A stretch of DNA of 37,952 bases from Bacteroidales bacterium (GTDB lineage Bacteria; Bacteroidota; Bacteroidia; Bacteroidales; UBA932). The stretch's first letter is position 1. Each line of letters starts with the position of its first letter. The stretch lies in the NCBI GenBank assembly GCA_016281435.1, contig JAEEIQ010000032.1:1-37952 (forward strand), read 5' to 3'. The notes beneath the pieces were generated by a model, which was not told the origin of the DNA, searched no databases, and saw only the letters and a list, made by a program, of their open reading frames with translations. A program made the translations under genes and the position numbers. Shown here in pieces: positions 16,800 to 23,938 of the stretch.

Positions 16800-17422
16800 G
16801 CCTTTTCCATGACATCCATCTTCTGGACCAGAACCTGACGCTGCAGGTCAATTCCTTGCACAGTGTCTGGTCGGACCATCTCTGGCAGTTCTTCTCGACG
16901 AAGGAGGTCTGGTTCCCGATGTATCTGGTGATAGCAGTCCTTCTTGTGATGAGGCTTGGCTGGAAAAAGGGCCTTGTGGCCATTGCCTCGGTAATAGCGA
17001 CCATCGTTGCCTGCGACCAGTTTGCCAATCTTGTCAAGGACGCTGTCGCCCGTCTTCGCCCCTGCCATGATCCGTGGATGCTGGAGCATGGTGTAAGGGT
17101 GCTGGAGGGTAAAGCCAACCTTTATGGGTTCTTCTCCGCCCATGCCGCCAACTCATTCGGCTTCGCCGTATGTTCGCTGATGGCTTTCGGGAATGACAAG
17201 ACGCGCAGATACACTGCGTATGACGTCTGTATCGTTCTCTGGGCGCTGCTTGTCGCGGCCAGCCGCATATTCGTCGGAAAGCACTATCTGGGCGACGTGC
17301 TTGCGGGAATGGCTGTGGGTGTGCTGTTCGGCTGGTTCTTCGGGGCGGCCGCCCGTCGGATCATTTGTAAGAATAGCCCCCGGACACCTGGATCACGCTC
17401 CCGTTCACGTAGGCGTTCCTGA
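16796..17422 (+). CDS. PAP2-family membrane phosphatase
   Basis: A 208-residue integral membrane protein of the PAP2/undecaprenyl-pyrophosphate phosphatase superfamily. The three phosphatase motifs are visible: KDAVARLRP near residue 83, a degenerate second motif FSAHAANSF near 115 (usual PSGH, here SAHA) and [12 protein letters not shown] near 155, matching SRx5Hx3D. Hydrophobic segments surround them ([38 protein letters not shown]). Likely substrates are lipid phosphates or pyrophosphates such as undecaprenyl pyrophosphate or phosphatidic acid. It is translationally coupled to obgE, and its last 62 bases overlap the convergent SDR gene. Confidence 0.85.
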   Translation: MSLFHDIHLLDQNLTLQVNSLHSVWSDHLWQFFSTKEVWFPMYLVIAVLLVMRLGWKKGLVAIASVIATIVACDQFANLVKDAVARLRPCHDPWMLEHGVRVLEGKANLYGFFSAHAANSFGFAVCSLMAFGNDKTRRYTAYDVCIVLWALLVAASRIFVGKHYLGDVLAGMAVGVLFGWFFGAAARRIICKNSPRTPGSRSRSRRRS

Positions 17423-18080
17423 CGCAGAACCGTACGGCCTCTGCGATCTCCGCGGGGTCGGCGAACCTGCCCAGGGCTATTTTTTCGCAGATTCGCCTGC
17501 GGTGGCCCTCATCCTTGTTCTTCTGCCAATCAGTATCTACAAAGCCCGGTGCCACGGCATTGACGGTGGTGCCCGTCCCTTCGAACAACTTTACCATGTT
17601 TTCGGCCAGCGCTATGATGGCCGCTTTCGAAACGCCGTATGCAAGCGAGGTGCTATGCGGGTAGATTCCCATCATAGATGCGATGAATACTATTCTGGAG
17701 CCGTCCGGAATGACCAGGATAAGATCCCTTACCAGGAAGACCTTGCTGCTGAGGTTGACGTGCAGCACGCTCTCCCACTCATCATCGCTGATGTCCGGAA
17801 GATTCTTGCGGAGCGTTGTCCCCGCATTGCAGACAAGGCAGTCTATATGGCCTTTCTGACGCATTTTCGCAGTGAAGGCGCTCATCTGCATCTTGTCTGC
17901 GTTGTCGGCCTTGACGATCTCGAACCGATCCGGGAATGCCGAAAACTTCTGCCTGCACCGATCTGCCGGTTCGTCGTCGTGCGCGTATGTGACAGTGACG
18001 GAATAACCTTCTTCCAGCAGCATCGAAGCGATTGCCAGGCCTATGCCCCTTGTGACTCCTGTTACTATTGCGTTTTTCAT
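17361..18080 (-). CDS. FabG-like short-chain dehydrogenase/reductase
   Basis: A 239-residue classical SDR resembling 3-oxoacyl-ACP reductase. Cofactor motif TGVTRGIG at residues 8-15, CNAGTTLR near 86, and the catalytic set in VFIASMMG, YGVSK near 148 and AVAPGFVDT. It ends in [11 protein letters not shown], the usual FabG-type tail. Its 3' end runs 62 bases into the opposite-strand PAP2 gene. It is transcribed from the short gap at 18081-18151 shared with the PlsC-type acyltransferase. A role in fatty-acid or polyketide-like reduction is plausible; the substrate is not known. Confidence 0.85.
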   Translation of the reverse strand: MKNAIVTGVTRGIGLAIASMLLEEGYSVTVTYAHDDEPADRCRQKFSAFPDRFEIVKADNADKMQMSAFTAKMRQKGHIDCLVCNAGTTLRKNLPDISDDEWESVLHVNLSSKVFLVRDLILVIPDGSRIVFIASMMGIYPHSTSLAYGVSKAAIIALAENMVKLFEGTGTTVNAVAPGFVDTDWQKNKDEGHRRRICEKIALGRFADPAEIAEAVRFCVRNAYVNGSVIQVSGGYSYK

Positions 18081-18100
18081 AAATCGGACGATTATTCGTA

Positions 18101-18108
18101 CAAATACA
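18101..18108 (-). promoter_or_regulatory. Weak -7 element for the SDR gene
   Basis: TGTATTTG on the minus strand, seven of eight consensus positions, 20 bases before the ATG at 18080. Confidence 0.3.
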
Positions 18109-18119
18109 TAAAAAAATGC

Positions 18120-18127
18120 TAACTTAG
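18120..18127 (+). promoter_or_regulatory. Weak -7 element for the PlsC/zinc-ribbon gene
   Basis: TAACTTAG, seven of eight consensus positions, 24 bases before the ATG at 18152; divergent from the weak element at 18101-18108. Confidence 0.3.
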
Positions 18128-18151
18128 TACGTTCTTATCCGAGATAATACA

Positions 18152-19423
18152 ATGACTGATAACGTCAAACGATTCGACATGGCCCGGGAACCGATGCGTC
18201 CCGTGTGGGCCCTGAGGGCCCTGACCTGGCTTCTGAGCGCTCCTGCCGTAATCGGCCACAAGGCCGTCATCAACCGCATCGGGACCGAAGGTCTGAAACC
18301 GCCTTACCTTCTGCTTTGCAACCACAATGCATTCATGGATTTCAAGGTCGCTTCCACCATAATTTATCCTGCGCATGCCAACTATGTCGTGGCGATTGAC
18401 GGATTCATAGGCCGTGAATGGCTTCTGCGCTGGGTCGGATGCATCTGCAAGAGGAAGTTTACGAATGACGTGACTCTCGTGCGGCAGTTGAAGCGTGCGA
18501 TTGAAAAGAAGGATATCGCAGTCGTCTATCCCGAGGCGCGTTATTCGCTGTGCGGGACCACGGCCGTCCTTCCGGCATCACTAGGCAAACTATGCAAACT
18601 GCTTGACGTGCCCGTCGTCACGCTGATATGCCACGGCCATCACGTAAATTCGCCTTTCTGGAACCTTCATGAAAGGAAAGTAAGCCCGACTGAAGCCGAT
18701 TTTACGCTGCAGTTCACGAGGGAACAGTTGCATGAGGCTACGCCCGAGGAAATAAACAGGCGTCTTGTCGAAGCCTTCCGGTATGACGATTTCGCCTGGC
18801 AGAAGGAAAAGGGGATCCGTACCCCGTACAAGCGCCGCGCCGAAGGACTACACAAGGTACTGTACCAATGCCCCCATTGCGGAACCGAGTTCAGGATGAG
18901 CTCGGAAGGGGTTCAACTCCGCTGCGACGCGTGCGGAAAGAGCTGGACCATGTCGGAACTCGGGGAACTCTCCGCCGATGACGGGAAGACCGAATTCTCC
19001 CATATCCCCGATTGGTACGAGTGGGAGCGTGAGAACGTCCGCAGGGAGGTTGCGGAAGGCCGTTACAGCAGCGGTGAACTCCAGGTCCTGGTGCGCAGCC
19101 TTCCCAATGCGAAGCGTTTCCTTCTTCTCGGGAAGGGAACCATGGTGCATGACATGGACGGCTTCAAGGTCGTTTGCCGCGATCCTCTGGGACATGAGCA
19201 CAGGATGGAAATACCGGTCCCTTCTGCGTACTCCTGCCACATTGAGTATGAATATCTGGGGAAGTTCGGAGACTGCGTAGACCTGAACACCCTCGATGAT
19301 ACCTGGTATACATATCCTGCGGGGAAAGATTTCGCAGTCACGAAGATGGCCCTGGCTACGGAGGAGCTTTACTACGACTACCGCAGGCGCATCGGCAAGC
19401 CCTGCGAACCTGGGTTGGCATAA
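18152..19423 (+). CDS. PlsC-type acyltransferase fused to a zinc ribbon
   Basis: A 423-residue protein. Residues about 40-210 are an acyltransferase domain with NHNAFMD (HX4D) near 57 and the glycerolipid-binding block VYPEARYSLCG near 128. A zinc ribbon follows with CPHCGTEF near 236 and CDACGKSW near 254, spaced 16 residues apart. The C-terminal 150 residues (RFLLLGKGTMVHDMDGFKV and onward) match nothing I recognise and look like a small beta domain. The acyltransferase suggests fatty-acid transfer to a lysophospholipid or another lipid; the zinc ribbon suggests a protein or nucleic-acid partner. It has no membrane segment that I can see. It is monocistronic and ends at a strong terminator. 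Confidence 0.75.
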   Translation: MTDNVKRFDMAREPMRPVWALRALTWLLSAPAVIGHKAVINRIGTEGLKPPYLLLCNHNAFMDFKVASTIIYPAHANYVVAIDGFIGREWLLRWVGCICKRKFTNDVTLVRQLKRAIEKKDIAVVYPEARYSLCGTTAVLPASLGKLCKLLDVPVVTLICHGHHVNSPFWNLHERKVSPTEADFTLQFTREQLHEATPEEINRRLVEAFRYDDFAWQKEKGIRTPYKRRAEGLHKVLYQCPHCGTEFRMSSEGVQLRCDACGKSWTMSELGELSADDGKTEFSHIPDWYEWERENVRREVAEGRYSSGELQVLVRSLPNAKRFLLLGKGTMVHDMDGFKVVCRDPLGHEHRMEIPVPSAYSCHIEYEYLGKFGDCVDLNTLDDTWYTYPAGKDFAVTKMALATEELYYDYRRRIGKPCEPGLA

Positions 19424-19458
19424 AAAAAACCGGGCGGTTTCCACCGTCCGGTTTTTTT
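19422..19458. terminator. Bidirectional rho-independent terminator
   Basis: A nine-pair stem, ACCGGGCGG (19429-19437) with CCGTCCGGT (19444-19452) including one G-T pair, encloses a six-base loop. It is flanked by eight A on the left and seven T on the right, so it can stop both the acyltransferase gene and the convergent rpsF-rpsR-rplI operon. Confidence 0.9.
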
Positions 19459-19473
19459 ATCGGATGTTGTCTT

Positions 19474-19917
19474 TTACTCTTCGGCCTTGACGACGATCTT
19501 GACGGTCGCGCAAACGGCCTTGTAGCACTTGACGGAAGCTTCGTACTCACCGGCTTCCTTGATCTCGGGGACGGTGATGTTCTTCTTGTCGACCTCGTAG
19601 CCGGCTGCTGCGAGAGCTTCGGCCACCTGGGCGGAAGAAACGGATCCGTAGATCTTGCCTTCCTCGTTGACCTTCACGCTGACCTCCACGGGAACTGCGG
19701 AAATCTTCGCTGCGAGGGTCTCGGCGTCAGCGACGAGCTTGGCTTCCTTGTGAGCCCTCTGGCGGAGGGTCTCCTCGTGCTGCTTGAGAGCGGAGGGAGT
19801 TCCGACCGCAGCGTAGCCCTGGGGTACGAGATAATTGAGAGCGTAACCCTTCTTGACTTCTACCACATCTCCGGCCTCGCCGAGATTGGCAACTTCTTTC
19901 TTAAGGATGATTTTCAT
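19474..19917 (-). CDS. rplI: 50S ribosomal protein L9
   Basis: A 147-residue L9. The N-terminal rRNA-binding domain is clear (MKIILKKEVANLGEAGDVV, VKKGYALNYLVPQGYA), followed by the long central helix rich in Lys, Glu and Ala and the C-terminal domain. It is the last gene of the S6-S18-L9 operon, nine bases after rpsR, and is followed by the bidirectional terminator. Confidence 0.98.
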   Translation of the reverse strand: MKIILKKEVANLGEAGDVVEVKKGYALNYLVPQGYAAVGTPSALKQHEETLRQRAHKEAKLVADAETLAAKISAVPVEVSVKVNEEGKIYGSVSSAQVAEALAAAGYEVDKKNITVPEIKEAGEYEASVKCYKAVCATVKIVVKAEE

Positions 19918-19926
19918 AACTCTCGA

Positions 19927-20202
19927 TTATTTAAGAAGGTCGGTAACATAAGGAAGAAGGGCGAGGGAGCGGGCGCGCTTGACGGCCTGCGCAACCTTGC
20001 GCTGGAATTTCAGGGAAGTACCGGTGATGCGGCGGGGGAGGATCTTGCCCTGCTCGTTGAGGAACTTCTTGAGGAACTCGGGATCCTTGTAGTCGATGTA
20101 CTTGATGCCGGCTTTCTTGAAACGGCAGTACTTCTTTTTGCGGACCACCACGGTAGGAGGGTTCAGATAGCGGATTTCGCTGTTTTCGTTGTTCTGTGCC
20201 AT
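19927..20202 (-). CDS. rpsR: 30S ribosomal protein S18
   Basis: A 91-residue S18 with the typical core [19 protein letters not shown] and [17 protein letters not shown], forming the S6:S18 dimer of the 30S platform. It starts three bases after rpsF. Confidence 0.98.
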   Translation of the reverse strand: MAQNNENSEIRYLNPPTVVVRKKKYCRFKKAGIKYIDYKDPEFLKKFLNEQGKILPRRITGTSLKFQRKVAQAVKRARSLALLPYVTDLLK

Positions 20203-20205
20203 ATC

Positions 20206-20625
20206 TTAGTTCTCCTTTTCTTCTTCTGATTCTTCGACGGTTTCTTCGACGGGCTCGGCGACGGGCTCTGCCTTCACGGTCTCAGAAGCTTTCGCGGCCT
20301 TGTTGTTGCGCCTCTTCTCGGCGTATGCGACGGCGTCCTTGTCCAGGGCGACGGTGAGGAAGCGGATGATACGCTCGTCACGGTGGTACTGGGTCTCGAG
20401 GACATTGACGAATTCAGGATCGGCCTTGAACTCGATGAGATAATAGAACCCGGAGGTCTTGTGCTGGATAGGGTACGCGAGCTGCTTGAGCCCCCAATCC
20501 TCTTCGTACACCACCTCGCCACCATTGTCCTTGATGAGCTGGGTGTGCTTGGCAACCGCTTCCTTCATCTGGGCCTCAGACAAAACGGGAGTTGCAATGA
20601 AAACGGTTTCGTACTGTTTTAACAT
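20206..20625 (-). CDS. rpsF: 30S ribosomal protein S6
   Basis: A 139-residue S6. The ferredoxin-like core runs to about residue 95 ([50 protein letters not shown]). The last 30 residues are an acidic, low-complexity tail ([16 protein letters not shown]), longer than in E. coli. It is the first gene of rpsF-rpsR-rplI, with a 56-base leader region that contains an inverted repeat. Confidence 0.97.
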   Translation of the reverse strand: MLKQYETVFIATPVLSEAQMKEAVAKHTQLIKDNGGEVVYEEDWGLKQLAYPIQHKTSGFYYLIEFKADPEFVNVLETQYHRDERIIRFLTVALDKDAVAYAEKRRNNKAAKASETVKAEPVAEPVEETVEESEEEKEN

Positions 20626-20651
20626 TTTGATTTATAATTAATTTGTAAATA

Positions 20652-20680
20652 AGCCCCTGCCGGAATTCCCGAAAGGGGCT
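20652..20680 (-). other. Inverted repeat in the rpsF leader
   Basis: On the minus strand AGCCCCT (20680-20674) and AGGGGCT (20658-20652) form a seven-pair stem, with an inner CGG/CCG stem and a GAATT loop. It starts one base after the -7 element, so the transcript may begin inside the left arm. It could be an S6:S18 autoregulatory leader, a DNA operator, or a stop for transcription from the lyase gene upstream. There is no T-run, so it is not a normal terminator. Confidence 0.4.
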
Positions 20681-20681
20681 G

Positions 20682-20689
20682 CAAATATA
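20682..20689 (-). promoter_or_regulatory. -7 promoter element for rpsF-rpsR-rplI
   Basis: TATATTTG on the minus strand, exact consensus, 56 bases before the rpsF ATG. Confidence 0.6.
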
Positions 20690-20710
20690 GCAATTATTTT
20701 CCGATTTCCT

Positions 20711-20722
20711 GCACGTACGTGC
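20711..20722. repeat. Perfect 12-bp palindrome GCACGTACGTGC
   Basis: A perfect self-complementary 12-mer lies in the 106-base gap between the lyase stop and rpsF, 22 bases upstream of the rpsF -7 element. It could be a dimeric regulator site or a weak 3' hairpin. I have no family to assign to it. Confidence 0.4.
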
Positions 20723-20731
20723 GTAAAAACT

Positions 20732-22774
20732 CTATGGCAGGCGCGTGAAAGTCATCTTCCGTGTTCCTTTCAAGGGCGCTCCGGCGGACGAAGCCAGGCT
20801 GATGCGGCAGAGTGACTTGCCCCATGCGCTGCCGAGATGCCGGTCAGCTATGGGCTTCTCTTCCACGGTAGGGGTAAGGTCCTTAGGGTAGGTGATCTTC
20901 AGCCGAACGACTTTAGAGCGGTCGTCGCTGAAGCCGGTCAGGACCATCTCGCCTTTCTTCAGTTTCTTGCCGTCGACGAGATCTCCGGCAAGCGCCACGG
21001 TGCCCCTGGCGAGGAAATGCCAGCAGTCCGGGGCCTTGCGTTCAGTCAGGACATACGTGTCCGTGAGTGTCATGTTGTCGTCGCCGAGACTGACGGTGCG
21101 TTTCCAGCTCTTGCAGGACGCTTCTTCCGGGTAGGCTCCGGCGATGTCGGCGCTGAAACTCCTGGACGCCTGGTCTGCGGACTGGGACGTAGCCTTGTAA
21201 TTACGGCCGTTCCTCTGCGCGGTCCCGTTGATGTCCGGCAGGTTGTGCCAGCTGCTCTGCATGGTCCAGAGGGTGTAGCGGTCATTGCTGAAAGTCTTGC
21301 GGGAATATGTTTCCACTCCGGCATCGACAAGCAGGGGGACGCTGTCGATGAAAAGGACAATGGACCCGACGTCATTGTGGTTGTGGCTTTCGGCGTTGTG
21401 ACCGCCCTTCGCGGCGAGGAACCAGCCGTTGTCATTCCTGGCGAAGAAATGCTTGGTCTCGGGGTACCATGTGCATTCCGGCACGCTCCTGCGAAGTTCC
21501 GCACGCATCTTCCCGTGGTCTCCTCCGGCTGCCGCGAGGGCGTCGTCCGCCCTCTTCGTGAAGGCCTTGTCGTAGCGGAGGTTATCCAGCACGCGGTTGA
21601 TGTCATAGCCCGTCGTGGTATATTTAAGTTTGTTGAAGGATGCGGGAGACTGGCGGTCCGACAGGCAGATGGCATAGTCCATCATCTCGTCGCTGCCGGT
21701 ATCTGCACCGTAGCGGAACACCTCCTCCACGCTACCGTTCGAGCGGGCGGAAGCGTCGGAAAAATTGACGCTCCAGCCGTCACCGATGTAGACTCGGGAG
21801 ATATATTCGCCCATTGCCTTGACCTGGGGATCGGAGAAGAAGTCCATCTTCCCGCCGGATGCGTCGCTGACCGTGCGGAGGTAGTCGCGCAACTTCCCTG
21901 CGGCGTGGCTCCAGTAGCCGGGCCCCTCGTCGCAGGCTCCGTCGGGGCTTGCCGATGTGATGTAACGGTCCATGGAGCGTATGCTCCGTTCGACCGCCGC
22001 CCTCATTTCAGCCTCGTCGTCATCCATGAGCAGGAAGGCCAGTATGACGTTAGCGTTGCACCATGCAGTCCAGTTGTTCAAGGGCCTGTTGTTGTTGAGC
22101 CCGAGCCAGCCCTGAGCTTTCTCCTTCGCCGGGTCGAGGTAGGGCTCGAATATCTGGCGCCGCATGGCCCTCTGCAGGGCCGCGGAGATCGACGGGTCCA
22201 CCTTGTCGAACTCCTTGTGGAAGAAATGCCATACCACGGCCAGGTCCGAGGCCCATTGCTGGGCTCCGAGGTCTATGAAGAGGTAGCGTCCGTCGGCGAG
22301 CGCCCTTCCGGAGGCCTGCCTGGCCTGGTGGTATGAATGTACCCATGTGGTCCTTTCAGTCATAAGGAACACTCCGTCGATAATCTGGTCCAGGAAACGT
22401 CCCTTGCCCTCCGCGAGCTCGGCAAGGGTCAGGGTGGTAAGGGCGGCGTGGTTGCCGTTGTTTACCTGCCACATCTTCTCCCTGCTTCCCCTACGTTCGA
22501 AATCGAGGTAGTCCGTCGCCTTCGCCAGACGCCATTCATAGTCCAGGTACTTCTCTCCGTTGGCGATCAGTTTGCCGGCACGGTCGCCGACCAGGGAGTT
22601 CCAGGCGGCGCGGTCGCTGTAGGCCGGATAAGGATACCAGTCGCCGCCGGCATGGAACATGGCGGTGCCTCCGGCCTTTTTGAGAGCGTCGGCAAGAGGG
22701 GTCTTCTGAGCGGCAAAGGCCCCCAGGCTGAAAAGTCCGAGGGCCATGACCGCAAGTGTGCGGTGGAGATTCAT
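20732..22774 (-). CDS. Secreted heparinase II/III-family polysaccharide lyase
   Basis: A 680-residue exported protein. Residues 1-21 are a signal peptide (MNLHRTLAVMALGLFSLGAFA). An alpha-helical toroid region follows (ERTTWVHSYHQARQASGR, LGLNNNRPLNNWTAWCNANV), then the heparinase II/III-like beta region beginning near residue 435 with GHNAESHNHNDVGSIVLF, which holds the expected His/Asn residues. The family cleaves acidic polysaccharides by beta-elimination; the exact substrate (heparin-like, alginate-like or other uronic-acid glycan) is not evident. The start at 22774 is set by the signal peptide; an extension to 22849 runs into the previous gene. It begins one base after that gene's stop, so the two form a small secreted-enzyme operon. 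No susC/susD pair is nearby. Confidence 0.85.
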   Translation of the reverse strand: MNLHRTLAVMALGLFSLGAFAAQKTPLADALKKAGGTAMFHAGGDWYPYPAYSDRAAWNSLVGDRAGKLIANGEKYLDYEWRLAKATDYLDFERRGSREKMWQVNNGNHAALTTLTLAELAEGKGRFLDQIIDGVFLMTERTTWVHSYHQARQASGRALADGRYLFIDLGAQQWASDLAVVWHFFHKEFDKVDPSISAALQRAMRRQIFEPYLDPAKEKAQGWLGLNNNRPLNNWTAWCNANVILAFLLMDDDEAEMRAAVERSIRSMDRYITSASPDGACDEGPGYWSHAAGKLRDYLRTVSDASGGKMDFFSDPQVKAMGEYISRVYIGDGWSVNFSDASARSNGSVEEVFRYGADTGSDEMMDYAICLSDRQSPASFNKLKYTTTGYDINRVLDNLRYDKAFTKRADDALAAAGGDHGKMRAELRRSVPECTWYPETKHFFARNDNGWFLAAKGGHNAESHNHNDVGSIVLFIDSVPLLVDAGVETYSRKTFSNDRYTLWTMQSSWHNLPDINGTAQRNGRNYKATSQSADQASRSFSADIAGAYPEEASCKSWKRTVSLGDDNMTLTDTYVLTERKAPDCWHFLARGTVALAGDLVDGKKLKKGEMVLTGFSDDRSKVVRLKITYPKDLTPTVEEKPIADRHLGSAWGKSLCRISLASSAGAPLKGTRKMTFTRLP

Positions 22775-22775
22775 G

Positions 22776-23840
22776 TTATTCGTAATAAAGGGTGAGCTTC
22801 TTGATGAGCAAGGAGCCGTCACGGGTGAGGACGATCCTGTACCTTTCACCGGCTTCAGTGCCGGTCAGGTTCCACTCGAAGGGTTCGTCGGCCTTCATGC
22901 TTGAGACTGCTTCGCCGCCCCCGACGACCTTCCAGCTGTTCTGCTTCATGATCGCAGGCGCTCCGTTGGAGCCGGATTTGCCGACGGTCAGGACGACCTT
23001 GACAAGGGCCTTGGAACCGAACGAAGGGAGCATCAGGTAGTTGTATTTGAGATTGCCGAAGCAGAAGGCCCCGGTACTGGCCAAAAATGCCTTGTCAGAG
23101 CATTTAACCGTAAACTCGTCGAGCTTGTCGGTGACCATGTCCGCATCGGTGATGTTGGCATTGTAGCGGAAGTACTTGCTGGTGAAAGGCCAGTTGGACT
23201 TGCCGGTTTCAGGGTCGTAGAAGTCCAGATCCACGATCTTGTATTTGGACTTCGGGGCCTTGACTTTCTTGGCCTTGGGTACCACTCCCGTGTAAGTCAG
23301 TTCGATTTCGCGTATCGACAGGTTGCCGCCCTTCTGAATGGAAATCCGGCACTGCTTCCCGGGACTGACACCATCCAGGTTCCATTCCAGGATGTCTCCG
23401 GCCTGGGCCTTTCCGTCCTTGACTTCTCCGCCCTTAATCGCTGTTCCGTCCACGGTCTCTATGAAGGGAGAGCAGGTCGAACCGGTGAATCCGACGACGT
23501 AGGCAACCTTGGTGAGCGCCATTCCGGGAAGATTCGGCAGGGCCAGGTAGTCACCCTTTGCGGATGATAGCCGGAAGCCGGCTATTGAGTTGGTAGTAAG
23601 ACCCTTTTCAGCCTTTGCGGTGAATGTGTATCCGTTATCCTTCAGCGTGAAAGTCATTTCTTCTCCGGGAGCCGTAGGCGCTTTGGCCGTTGAACTGACT
23701 CTTTTTTCAACGAAAGGCCAGAAGTTTTTCTCTCCGTTGGAGAACACGGTTTTGACGACCACGGTGGTTTTCTTCGCTCCGAAGCAGCATATTCCTGCCG
23801 CGAGGGCAAGCAATGCTGAAATGACGATTCTTTTTCTCAT
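22776..23840 (-). CDS. Secreted protein with two tandem copies of one unrecognised domain
   Basis: A 354-residue exported protein with signal peptide MRKRIVISALLALAAGICCFG. The mature part has two related halves of about 150 residues, roughly 30-185 and 200-354. Matching landmarks are NFWPF and SNWPFTSKY; LALPNLPGMALTKVAYVVG and LMLPSFGSKALVKVVLTVG; ILEWNLDG and PFEWNLTG; KQCRISIQKGGNLSIREIEL and ERYRIVLTRDGSLLIKKLTL. A Lys-rich linker (PKAKKVKAPKSKYK) joins them. The beta-rich pattern and pairing with a polysaccharide lyase suggest a carbohydrate-binding beta-sandwich, but I recognise no named family. It has its own promoter and is the first gene of a two-gene operon. Confidence 0.7.
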   Translation of the reverse strand: MRKRIVISALLALAAGICCFGAKKTTVVVKTVFSNGEKNFWPFVEKRVSSTAKAPTAPGEEMTFTLKDNGYTFTAKAEKGLTTNSIAGFRLSSAKGDYLALPNLPGMALTKVAYVVGFTGSTCSPFIETVDGTAIKGGEVKDGKAQAGDILEWNLDGVSPGKQCRISIQKGGNLSIREIELTYTGVVPKAKKVKAPKSKYKIVDLDFYDPETGKSNWPFTSKYFRYNANITDADMVTDKLDEFTVKCSDKAFLASTGAFCFGNLKYNYLMLPSFGSKALVKVVLTVGKSGSNGAPAIMKQNSWKVVGGGEAVSSMKADEPFEWNLTGTEAGERYRIVLTRDGSLLIKKLTLYYE

Positions 23841-23873
23841 ATATGCGTGTTATTTTATGGTTGTATTGACTCA

Positions 23874-23881
23874 CAAATATA
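23874..23881 (-). promoter_or_regulatory. -7 promoter element for the repeat-protein/lyase operon
   Basis: TATATTTG on the minus strand, exact consensus, 33 bases before the ATG at 23840. Confidence 0.55.
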
Positions 23882-23902
23882 GCAAAATCTTTTTATTTTT
23901 CT

Positions 23903-23910
23903 TAAATTTG
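23903..23910 (+). promoter_or_regulatory. -7 promoter element for parE
   Basis: TAAATTTG, exact consensus, 28 bases before the parE ATG, divergent from the element at 23874-23881. Confidence 0.6.
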
Positions 23911-23938
23911 CGCGTTCTGAAACGGTTTGTACCAGTAT

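Noticed and set aside
20837..22336. A 499-codon plus-strand frame opposite the lyase
   Set aside because: The minus strand has a signal peptide and heparinase II/III motifs. The plus frame shows no motif and is a codon-bias shadow.
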